Assembly (NCBI GenBank): GCA_041690355.1
Contig: JAWLHK010000001.1
Coordinates: 62,001-126,000 of the forward strand
Direction: 5' to 3'
Length of the DNA stretch: 64,000 bases
Source: JAWLHK01 sp041690355 [NCBI: bacterium]
GTDB taxonomy: Bacteria > J088 > JAWLBW01
Both the position numbers and the translations under genes were made by a program. This document shows, in pieces, positions 48,217 through 55,381 of the stretch. The notes beneath the pieces are model-generated. The model was not told the DNA's origin. It made no database searches and was given only the letters and a program-made list of their open reading frames with translations. Position 1 is the stretch's first letter. Every line of letters begins with the position of its first letter.

Positions 48217-48284
48217 CGAACCCCCACGACCTTACGGCCACTAGAACCTGAATCTAGCGCGTCTGCCAGTTCCGCCACTTTCGC
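48198..48284 (-). tRNA. tRNA-Leu (anticodon CAG), CCA encoded
   Basis: An 87-nt class II tRNA on the minus strand: acceptor GCGAAAG/CTTTCGC, anticodon stem CTAGA/TCTAG around TTCAGGT (anticodon CAG), an extra arm, and T-arm with GGTTCGACT. The discriminator A and CCA are encoded. It reads CTG, the main Leu codon of this G+C-rich genome. Confidence 0.97.
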
Positions 48285-48296
48285 AGTGTAATCGTT

Positions 48297-48312
48297 TGGT
48301 CCGGAAGGACCA
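48297..48312 (-). other. Hairpin in tRNA-Leu leader
   Basis: TGGTCC, GGAA loop, GGACCA, between the promoter and the tRNA 5' end. Possibly a processing or stabilising element. Confidence 0.4.
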
Positions 48313-48327
48313 GGCAGGAAAACTATC

Positions 48328-48356
48328 AGTATATCGGGTCTTGGGTTTTCGATCAA
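48328..48356 (-). promoter_or_regulatory. Promoter of tRNA-Leu
   Basis: On the minus strand TTGATC (48356-48351), a 17-nt spacer and TATACT (48333-48328). It drives the tRNA and presumably its tail repeats up to the terminator at 47857-47890. Confidence 0.75.
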
Positions 48357-48390
48357 GGAACTTCCCGCTCTAGCGCGGTCTACGCCTCAT

Positions 48391-48476
48391 CGTCAATTTG
48401 TCAATTGGAAATCTGCTGTCCAGAAAGCGCTTTTGTCCCGTTTTGGACGCGACTGATCGGAAATTGCCAATCGAGG
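48391..48476. repeat. Heptamer-flanked core element A
   Basis: Left flank CGTCAAT, TTGTCAA, TTGGAAA (48391-48411); core TCCAG...TTTTGGAC...ACTGA (48419-48456); right flank ATCGGAA, ATTGCCA, ATCGAGG (48456-48476). It lies just beyond the nadB stop codon. The core aligns without gaps to the one at 51011-51048. Confidence 0.55.
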
Positions 48477-48485
48477 AGCCGCCGC

Positions 48486-50072
48486 TCACAGCACCGTGTT
48501 GCGCACCAGCCGATCGTCCTTCTCGGGGAAGTCCAGATTGTAGTGCAGGCCGCGGCTCTCCTTGCGGGCCTGCGCCGAGCGGATGATCAGTTCGGCCACG
48601 GTGGCCAGGTTGCGCAGCTCGAGCAGGTCGGGGGTGATGGTCACCTCCCAGTAGTACTGGCGAATCTCTTCCTGAATCACCTCGATACGCCGCCGCGCGC
48701 GGGCCAGACGCCGGTTCGTGCGCACGATGCCCACATAGTTCCACATGAACTGCCGGATCTCGGCCCAGCACTGCCCCACCACGACCCCTTCGGTCGAGTC
48801 GACGGCCGCTCCGGGGTTCCAGTCGGGCACCGCGAAGGTCGGCGTATCGATGTCGGGCAGCCGCCGGCACGCTTCCCGGGCGGCCTGTTCGCCGTACACG
48901 ATCCCCTCGAGCAGCGAATTGCTCGCCAGCCGGTTCGCGCCGTGAAGCCCCGTGCAGGCGACCTCGCCCCCGGCGAAGAGATTGCGGATCGTGGTCTCGC
49001 CCTGCAGGTCGACGAGCACGCCCCCGCAGAGATAGTGCGCGGCGGGAACCACGGGGATCGGTTCCTGCGTCATGTCGATGCCGAAGCGCAGGCAGGTCTC
49101 GTAAATGTGCGGAAACCGGCGGCGCAGAAAATCGGCCGGGCGATGCGTGATGTCGAGGAAAACGCATTCGTCGCCGCTCGCCTTCATGACCGAGTCGATG
49201 GCCCGGGCCACGACGTCGCGCGGCGCCAGCTCTTTCAGCGGATGAAACCGTTCCATGAAGGCCTCGCCCCGGGCGTCGCGCAGCACGCCCCCCTCGCCGC
49301 GAACGGCCTCGGAAACGAGAAACGATTTCGCCGCGGGATGAAAGAGGCAGGTCGGGTGAAACTGGAAGAACTCCATGTTCGCGATACGCGCCCCCGCCCG
49401 GTGGGCCATGGCGATGCCGTCACCCGATGCGCCGTCGGGGTTACTCGTATAGAGGTAGACCTTGCCCGCGCCGCCGGTCGCGAGGAAAACAATCCGGGAA
49501 AGCACCGTCTCGACCTTGCCGCTGGCCGTGTCGAGCACGTACGCGCCCAGGCAGTGATTGATATAGCGGTTCGAGTAGCGCGAGCTCGTGATGAGATCGA
49601 CCGCGGCCGTGTGCAGGCGGATCTCGATGTTCGGGTGCGCCTGGGCCCGCTCGTACAGCACGCGCTGAATTTCGTGGCCGGTCAGGTCGTTGACGTGAAA
49701 GATGCGGCGCTTCGAGTGCCCCCCTTCGCGCGCCAGGTCGAACTCGTCGTTCGTGCCCCCCTCCCAGCGGCTGAAGTTCACGCCGAAATCCATCAGCGTG
49801 CGGATACTTTCGGGGCCGTTCTCGACGACCATGCGCACGACTTCGGGGTTGCAGAGCCCGTCGCCGGCCGCCTCGGTATCGCGCACGTGTTCGTCGAAAG
49901 AGTCTTCGGCATGAAAGACCGAGGCTATCCCCCCCTGGGCGTAGGCGGTGTTCGTCTCGAAGGGTCCTCCCTTGAGCAGAACGACGACACGGCCGTGCTC
50001 GGCGGCGCGCAGCGCGAAAGTCATTCCGGCGATACCGCCGCCAATCACGAGAAAATCGGTGGTCGAGCGCAT
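48486..50072 (-). CDS. nadB: L-aspartate oxidase
   Basis: A 528-residue FAD enzyme oxidising L-aspartate to iminoaspartate for NAD synthesis. It has the N-terminal dinucleotide motif DFLVIGGGIAGMTFAL, then FLATGGAGKVYLYTSNP, GDGIAMAHRAGA, EFFQFHPTCL and GALRDARGEAF-like active-site regions. A fumarate reductase-like C-terminal helical domain is present. nadA and nadC are not in the window. The ATG at 50072 is preferred over the GTG at 50078. Confidence 0.94.
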   Translation of the reverse strand: MRSTTDFLVIGGGIAGMTFALRAAEHGRVVVLLKGGPFETNTAYAQGGIASVFHAEDSFDEHVRDTEAAGDGLCNPEVVRMVVENGPESIRTLMDFGVNFSRWEGGTNDEFDLAREGGHSKRRIFHVNDLTGHEIQRVLYERAQAHPNIEIRLHTAAVDLITSSRYSNRYINHCLGAYVLDTASGKVETVLSRIVFLATGGAGKVYLYTSNPDGASGDGIAMAHRAGARIANMEFFQFHPTCLFHPAAKSFLVSEAVRGEGGVLRDARGEAFMERFHPLKELAPRDVVARAIDSVMKASGDECVFLDITHRPADFLRRRFPHIYETCLRFGIDMTQEPIPVVPAAHYLCGGVLVDLQGETTIRNLFAGGEVACTGLHGANRLASNSLLEGIVYGEQAAREACRRLPDIDTPTFAVPDWNPGAAVDSTEGVVVGQCWAEIRQFMWNYVGIVRTNRRLARARRRIEVIQEEIRQYYWEVTITPDLLELRNLATVAELIIRSAQARKESRGLHYNLDFPEKDDRLVRNTVL

Positions 50073-50261
50073 GGGCACCGGTTCGAAAAACCGCAGCGCG
50101 TGTTGGGCGCGCTGGGGGAAAGATGATATTATGACACCCTTTCAGAGGCGCGTTCGAGGCTGGCGAGCCCGCGGAGTTTTCCGGCGGGAGTGCCCCCGGT
50201 TTTTCCGCGGGGGCCGGTTCGCGGACCGGTTGTTCACTGTACCATTTATCGTGCCGAATCC

Positions 50262-50879
50262 GTGGAAGAAGTTCTTGCATTCCTCGCCGGTCAGACTGAA
50301 GCTGCGCTCTACGCCGCCCTCTTTCTCATTCTGACCCTGTGCGGGCTCGGCCTGCCCGTTCCCGAAGACATTCCCCTGCTGCTTTCCGGTTTCCTTTCGC
50401 ACATGGGGAACATGCGGCTGCATCTGGCCATCGGCGTGGCCATGGTCGCCGTGCTGCTCGGCGACACGTTCATCTTTCTCATCGGGCGGCGCTGGGGGCT
50501 TTCGCTCCTGCAGCACCGGTTCGTGCGCCCGATTCTCCCCGAAGAGCGGCTCGAGAAGGTGCGGCGCTACTTCAACAGGTACGGCGACTTCACGATTTTC
50601 TTCGCCCGCTTCATCGTCGGCCTGCGCGCGGCGACCTTCTGGGCCGCGGGCACGCTCAAGGTTCCCTACTACAAGTTTCTCCTGTTCGACGGGCTGGCCG
50701 CGCTGCTGAGCGTGCCGTTTTTCGTACTGCTTGGCTGGTACTTCGGCGACGAAATCGAGATGGCGCTGCACTGGCTCGACCGCATCGAGAAGGTGATCCT
50801 TGTCGTCGCCGTCGTCGCGATCGCCAGCTTCGTGCTCTGGGAGATCCGCCGGCACCGCGGCAAGCGGGACGCAGAGTGA
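50262..50879 (+). CDS. DedA family membrane protein
   Basis: A 205-residue SNARE-associated/DedA protein. Family motifs: GLGLPVPEDIPLLLSG near residue 30, GDTFIFLIGRRWG, and FFARFIVGLRAATFWAAG near residue 118 with the conserved Arg. DedA proteins are proposed phospholipid flippases and are needed for membrane homeostasis. The start is uncertain; I took the GTG at 50262 because the preceding frame (from 50190) has no helix or ribosome site. It is divergent from nadB. Confidence 0.83.
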   Translation: MEEVLAFLAGQTEAALYAALFLILTLCGLGLPVPEDIPLLLSGFLSHMGNMRLHLAIGVAMVAVLLGDTFIFLIGRRWGLSLLQHRFVRPILPEERLEKVRRYFNRYGDFTIFFARFIVGLRAATFWAAGTLKVPYYKFLLFDGLAALLSVPFFVLLGWYFGDEIEMALHWLDRIEKVILVVAVVAIASFVLWEIRRHRGKRDAE

Positions 50880-50897
50880 GGGCGGCTGGCCGTTCGT

Positions 50898-50925
50898 AAC
50901 TGGACGCTGGTCGCTGGGCGCTGGG
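50898..50925. repeat. Heptamer array, CGCTGGG x4
   Basis: Units AACTGGA, CGCTGGT, CGCTGGG and CGCTGGG, shortly after the DedA stop. Confidence 0.7.
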
Positions 50926-51010
50926 GCAGACCTCCGACGCGTAGAGTCAGGCACGGCCCTGCTTCACCGAAGCGAGGATGGCGAGAACGAAGTCAGCGGA
51001 ATCTCACAAT

Positions 51011-51073
51011 TCCAGCTGGCACCCGTTCCCTGTTCTGGACAGCACTGACCGCGTCACTCGTTACTCGTCACGT
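51011..51073. repeat. Core element B with GTCACTC heptamers
   Basis: The core TCCAG...TTCTGGAC...CACTGA (51011-51048) has an internal TCCAG/CTGGA inverted repeat. It is followed by GTCACTC, GTTACTC, GTCACGT (51053-51073), which overlaps the stop of the SurA-like gene. The spacing matches the element at 48419. Confidence 0.55.
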
Positions 51074-51701
51074 CCCGGTTTCGCCAGGCGTCGGCGAAAG
51101 CGGGGTCGAGAATGTGGACGCGGGCACGTTCGCGCAGGCCCAGGAAAAAAGCGCGGGAGCGCTTCTGCAGTTCGATGGCCGCCAGGTATTCTTCGACCAT
51201 TTCGGCCGCCCCCGTGTCTGCCGCCGGATATTCCGCCAGATAGGCACGAACGTCGCCAGGGCTGATCTGCACCAGGCTGCGCAGGCGCTGATCGATAAGC
51301 GCACGGATGCGCCCCTTGATGCGCAGGCGCTCGACCAGGCGCTGCAAGGGAATTTCTGCCCGCGCCAGCTGCTGGGTCACCGGCTGCGGCATGCCCCGTT
51401 CCATCAGTTCGATTTCAGAGGCGACGGCGCTCTCGGACGGCCAGGGGACGTGAAACCGCTCGGCCGCCTGCACGGCGAGCAGCTGATTGATGAGCTGATC
51501 GAGCGAGGCGCCCAGTTCCTCACGGGGGAGCGCCCCCAGGGGAATCACGCCCCGCTGCTCAAGAGCCCGCAGCCGCGCTTCGGTATCCAGATCCCAGCGC
51601 GTGATCGGAGCGCCGTCGACCACGGCGAGCACGGCATTGATCGGTTCCGCCTGCGCGGGGGCAGCCGCCAGCCAGACGGCCGCAATCAGCCAAAACGCCA
51701 C
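51054..51701 (-). CDS. SurA N-terminal-like periplasmic protein lacking a PPIase domain
   Basis: A 215-residue secreted protein. The GTG at 51701 overlaps the diguanylate cyclase stop by 16 nt. A signal peptide (ends APAQA) precedes a SurA_N-like helical domain with VLAVVDGAPITRWDLDTEARL, ASLDQLINQLLAVQAAER and EIELMERG. No rotamase (parvulin) domain follows. It may be an envelope chaperone reduced to the substrate-binding part. Its C-terminal residues are encoded by a heptamer array. Confidence 0.7.
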   Translation of the reverse strand: MAFWLIAAVWLAAAPAQAEPINAVLAVVDGAPITRWDLDTEARLRALEQRGVIPLGALPREELGASLDQLINQLLAVQAAERFHVPWPSESAVASEIELMERGMPQPVTQQLARAEIPLQRLVERLRIKGRIRALIDQRLRSLVQISPGDVRAYLAEYPAADTGAAEMVEEYLAAIELQKRSRAFFLGLRERARVHILDPAFADAWRNRDVTSNE

Positions 51702-54085
51702 GTCTTGCCCCCCGAACCCTTGCGTCCCCCGTCGGTGCCCTCGGGGCCCCTGTCGTCGGGCCCACCGGTGTCGACCTCGGTGGTGGCCGCATCGCTTACG
51801 GCGACGCCGGTGCGGCTCGCCGTGGCCCCCCCGGTCTTCGCGGCCGGGCGCTCCTGCCGATCGGTCCACGAGGTCGTGGCGCTCCCCTTGCGCGGCAGAT
51901 CGCAGAACTGCTGCACGCGGTTACGGCCGCCGGCCTTGGCCGCATAGAGCGCCTGGTCGGCCAGCTCGGCCAGATCGTCTTCTTTCGCGGCGTCGTCCGG
52001 AAAGGCCGCCGCCCCGATGCTGATCGTGACCCGTATCGTGCGGCCGTCGGGAAGCTCGAAAAGGTGCTTCTCCACCGCCTTGCGCACCCGTTCGGCCGAG
52101 CGCACGGCGTCTCTGCGGGCCGTATTCGGGAGCACGATGAGAAATTCTTCGCCGCCGAAGCGACAGGGGAGGTCGGTCTCGCGGGACTGCTCGCGAAGAA
52201 TGTCGGCCAGCTGACGCAGGACCGCGTCGCCCGCCGGATGCCCGTACGTGTCGTTGATTTTCTTGAAGTGATCGATGTCCATGAGCAGCAGCGACAGCGG
52301 CTGCCGCGTACGCTTGGCGAGGGCGACCTGCTCGCCGAAGTACTCCTTATACTTCACGCGATTGGCCAGCCCGGTCAGGGCGTCGGTCGTCGCGCGTGTC
52401 GCCGCCTCGCGATGCTTGCTCGCATTCAGCAGCGAGCTCGCGCAGAGATTGCCCAGGATGTGAAAGAGCTTACGCTCGGTCTCTTCGAAGACGTCGGCCC
52501 CGCCGGCGCCGATGACCAGGCACCCCACCTGCACGCCGCCGTGGGCGAGCGGCACGGCGAGCAGGCTGTCGACGTCGCTGATCTTGATGTCGGGCCCGAG
52601 AATCGGGACGCGCTTCGACCGATCGCGCGAGCGGTAGTTGCCGATGACGTACGGCCCGTCCTGCCGCATGGCCAGACTGACCAGCGACTCCGTTTCGCGC
52701 CCGAACGTCTTGCCGAGCCACGGTTCGCTCTCGGCGAGCGAGCTGGCCAGCGCCCCGTCGGCCGTCGCGCCGTGCTCGATGCGGAACTGGCCCGAGGTCT
52801 CGTCCCAGAGCGCGATGGCGGCCACCCGGTAGGGAACGATCGAGAAGACGCTGACGACGATGCGCCGGCAGATCTCGCCGACGTTCAGGTCGTCGCTGAC
52901 CTTGCGCGACAGGTCGAGCATGGCCTGCAGCTGCAGCGCCTCGGTCTCCTGCCGGCTGCGCAGCTCTTCGTTCTGCACGGCATCGAGCACCATGCGCGCG
53001 CCGACCTCGAGCGCGTTGCGGTGTTCTTCGCCGAAGGCGGCGAACTCGCGGCTGTCGACGAGCACGACCCCCAGACAGCGATCGCCCTCGACGATCGGCA
53101 CGCCGAGAAAGGAATAGACGTTCTCGTCTGCGCTCTCGTAGTAGGGAAGATCGGCGAGCGGTTTCGACGCCTCGCCCAGCGGGAGCGCATCACGCTGCCG
53201 GTAGATCCAGCCGACCACGCCTTCGCCGGGGCGGATGGAGGCCGACGCCTTGATGAAGCGGCTGTCGCTGGCCCACGCCCGCAGCTCGAGCGTTTTGGAT
53301 GTCGGATCGAAACGGAAAATGGCGGCCGTATAGCACTTGAGGGTGCGCTTGAGAAACCGCGCGATCTCCTGCTCTTTCTGGCGCAGCCGCTGCACGGCCC
53401 GCTTTTCGGCCTCCTCGCGCCCCGCGCGGCTCATGGCCTCGAGCCCCTTCTCGGGCTCGGCCACGAAGTTCTGCAGGCGAAACCCCTGGGCCTCGCGTTC
53501 GAGCCGCTGCAGTTCCTGCACGGCGTAATCGCGGCTTTCGCGCTCGGAGCGGATGAAGTATCCGAAGCCCACGCCGAAGATCAGATCGAAGGCGAGGCGG
53601 GCCGCCACTCCCGGGAGCGCCGCCCGCACCACCTCGGGCTCGGCGGCGGCGAGCAGCGCCGACGGCCCGGCCGCCTGCCCCAGTTCGAGCAGGCCGGCGT
53701 AGACGGCGAACGCCCCCATCCAGGCGGGGGGATGAAAGATGGCCAGAAAGGCGAAGGCGACGTATTCGATCGTCTGAAACGAAGCGCCGCATACACCGTC
53801 GGCGTCGCACAGGGCCCAGCTCAGGGTCTGGGCCAGCGCCTTGACCGCGAGCACGAGCAGCAGGGCCATGAGTACGCCGTTGAAGCGCGACCCGCGCCCC
53901 GAGACGAAGAGGGCCGTCTTGACACCGAGGCCGGCAAAGAGAATCAGCAGGATGACCGCGCTCCACACGATCCCCAGGTGCTGGCTCGAAAAAAGCTGCG
54001 CCACGTACGCGAGCGAGCCGCTGAGCAGAATGAGGGGGAAAATTCCCTCGATGACCATCTGGCGCAGAAACGGCTGGCGGCTCAC
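51686..54085 (-). CDS. Membrane-bound diguanylate cyclase (two GAF domains, GGDEF)
   Basis: A 799-residue protein. Five or six N-terminal membrane helices (to about residue 185), a coiled segment, and two GAF-like domains (about 230-375 and 390-555) precede a GGDEF domain. The active-site motif is GGEEF near residue 645, and RETD five residues upstream forms a proper inhibitory I-site. It should make cyclic di-GMP, with product feedback. The GAF domains may sense a small ligand. It overlaps ftsB-like (ATGA) and the SurA-like gene, so a three-gene operon is likely. Confidence 0.92.
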   Translation of the reverse strand: MSRQPFLRQMVIEGIFPLILLSGSLAYVAQLFSSQHLGIVWSAVILLILFAGLGVKTALFVSGRGSRFNGVLMALLLVLAVKALAQTLSWALCDADGVCGASFQTIEYVAFAFLAIFHPPAWMGAFAVYAGLLELGQAAGPSALLAAAEPEVVRAALPGVAARLAFDLIFGVGFGYFIRSERESRDYAVQELQRLEREAQGFRLQNFVAEPEKGLEAMSRAGREEAEKRAVQRLRQKEQEIARFLKRTLKCYTAAIFRFDPTSKTLELRAWASDSRFIKASASIRPGEGVVGWIYRQRDALPLGEASKPLADLPYYESADENVYSFLGVPIVEGDRCLGVVLVDSREFAAFGEEHRNALEVGARMVLDAVQNEELRSRQETEALQLQAMLDLSRKVSDDLNVGEICRRIVVSVFSIVPYRVAAIALWDETSGQFRIEHGATADGALASSLAESEPWLGKTFGRETESLVSLAMRQDGPYVIGNYRSRDRSKRVPILGPDIKISDVDSLLAVPLAHGGVQVGCLVIGAGGADVFEETERKLFHILGNLCASSLLNASKHREAATRATTDALTGLANRVKYKEYFGEQVALAKRTRQPLSLLLMDIDHFKKINDTYGHPAGDAVLRQLADILREQSRETDLPCRFGGEEFLIVLPNTARRDAVRSAERVRKAVEKHLFELPDGRTIRVTISIGAAAFPDDAAKEDDLAELADQALYAAKAGGRNRVQQFCDLPRKGSATTSWTDRQERPAAKTGGATASRTGVAVSDAATTEVDTGGPDDRGPEGTDGGRKGSGGKTWRFG

Positions 54086-54408
54086 CGTTTCACCCGCGGG
54101 GTCTGGGTCGTGGCGGGCGCATCGAAGCGAAAGACGATTTCATCCGGCCGCACATAGCCCAGGTCTTCGCGCACGACCCGCTCGAGGTGGCGCGGATCGT
54201 GGGTCAGGCGGTGGGATTCGGTGCGCATTCGTTCGTTCTCTTCCCGCAGGACGCGGTTTTCTTCTTCGAGCCGGGTGAGGTCGCGACGCAGCTCGAGCCA
54301 CGTCAGCAGACCGCCGTCGCGAAAGATGGTGTGCGTGGCGCCGACGACCGCAAGGGCGAGCAGCGCCCATGCGAACAGCGGCGTCGTGGTTCGGTTGGAA
54401 AGCGACAT
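54082..54408 (-). CDS. FtsB/DivIC-like septum formation protein
   Basis: A 108-residue bitopic membrane protein. One N-terminal helix (about 10-28) is followed by a coiled coil (RRDLTRLEEENRVLREENER). The end region HDPRHLERVVREDLGYVRPDE matches the conserved FtsB/DivIC box (ARE-x-LG-xxxPxE). It should join FtsL and FtsQ in the divisome. It has a TATAAT -10 box 14 nt upstream of the ATG. Confidence 0.85.
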   Translation of the reverse strand: MSLSNRTTTPLFAWALLALAVVGATHTIFRDGGLLTWLELRRDLTRLEEENRVLREENERMRTESHRLTHDPRHLERVVREDLGYVRPDEIVFRFDAPATTQTPRVKR

Positions 54409-54422
54409 GGCCGGAACACTAC

Positions 54423-54428
54423 ATTATA
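54423..54428 (-). promoter_or_regulatory. -10 box (TATAAT) for the FtsB-like operon
   Basis: Perfect TATAAT on the minus strand, ending 14 nt before the ATG at 54408. The region upstream is very G+C-rich and lacks a -35. Confidence 0.6.
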
Positions 54429-54580
54429 GGGGGCCGGGAGGGGGGGCGGCAAACGCCGGCCCCGGCCCCGGCATGCGCGGGCCCCGGCGACGGCCGCGCG
54501 ACGACCGGAAGGCGGGGGACGAAACTCGTGTTCAAGCGTCCGGTTTGCTACCATGGACGCTTCGCTCTGCAGGAGAACTC

Positions 54581-55357
54581 ATGGAATTCGTTCGTATCGA
54601 AACCAAAGCGCCCATTGCCTGGATCGTCATTCAGCGCGAAAAAGCCCTGAATGCGCTCAACCGCTCGGTGTTGCTCGACCTCGAGAAGGCACTCGACGAA
54701 CTCGCCGCCCGCGACGACATCGGTTGCGTGCTGCTGACCGGCGCAGGCCCGAAGGCGTTCGTGGCGGGGGCCGACATCGTCGAAATGAAGGAGCTCGACG
54801 AACGCGGTGCACTGGCGTTCGCCGAACTCGGGCACCGGGTCTTCGAACGCATCGCCGCCTTCCCCATTCCCATCATCGCGGTCGTACAGGGGTTCGCCCT
54901 CGGCGGCGGCACCGAGCTGGCCCTGGCCTGCGACTTCGTGGTCGCCGGCGAAAAGGCGCTCTTCGGCCAGCCCGAGGTCGATCTCGGCGTCATCCCCGGT
55001 TTCGGGGGCACCCAGCGGCTCGCGCGGAAGATCGGCGCGAACCGCGCGGCCGAGCTGGTCTACTCGGGTCGCCGCATCGACGCCCAGGAGGCGCTGCGCG
55101 TCGGATTGGCCGTTCATCTGTTCGCGAACGACGCCCTGAACGACGAAGCCGAGAAGATCGCCCGCACGATCGCCGCCAAGGGCCCCGTGGCCGTGCGGCT
55201 CGCGAAGCAGGCCCTGCGCATGGGGCTCGAAATGGACGTCGCCCGCGGCAACGAGCTCGAACGGCAGGCGTTCGCGCGCTGCTTCACGACCGCCGACCAG
55301 AAGGAAGGGATGTCGGCCTTCGTCGAGAAACGGGCCGCCGCGTTTCAGGGAAAATAG
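54581..55357 (+). CDS. Enoyl-CoA hydratase/isomerase
   Basis: A 258-residue crotonase. It has NALNRSVLLDLEKALDEL, the oxyanion-hole segment KAFVAGADIVEMKEL, and VQGFALGGGTELALACDF; the two catalytic Glu candidates lie in the GGGTELAL and PEVDLGVIPGFGGTQRL segments. It hydrates trans-2-enoyl-CoA in beta-oxidation. The ATG at 54581 has AGGAGA. It complements the acyl-CoA dehydrogenases at 17.7-20 kb, but they are not co-located. Confidence 0.9.
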   Translation: MEFVRIETKAPIAWIVIQREKALNALNRSVLLDLEKALDELAARDDIGCVLLTGAGPKAFVAGADIVEMKELDERGALAFAELGHRVFERIAAFPIPIIAVVQGFALGGGTELALACDFVVAGEKALFGQPEVDLGVIPGFGGTQRLARKIGANRAAELVYSGRRIDAQEALRVGLAVHLFANDALNDEAEKIARTIAAKGPVAVRLAKQALRMGLEMDVARGNELERQAFARCFTTADQKEGMSAFVEKRAAAFQGK

Positions 55358-55381
55358 AAAGCGGCATGCTATTCTGAAGGC

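Noticed and set aside
47994-48356. Repetitive open frames over the tRNA-tail region (CERGE.. repeats)
   Set aside because: The 93-bp unit is 31 codons long so it stays open in frame, and the peptides are antisense tRNA-Leu. No ribosome site.
52064-54157. Plus-strand open frame opposite the diguanylate cyclase
   Set aside because: Antisense of a well-supported GGDEF gene without any domain.
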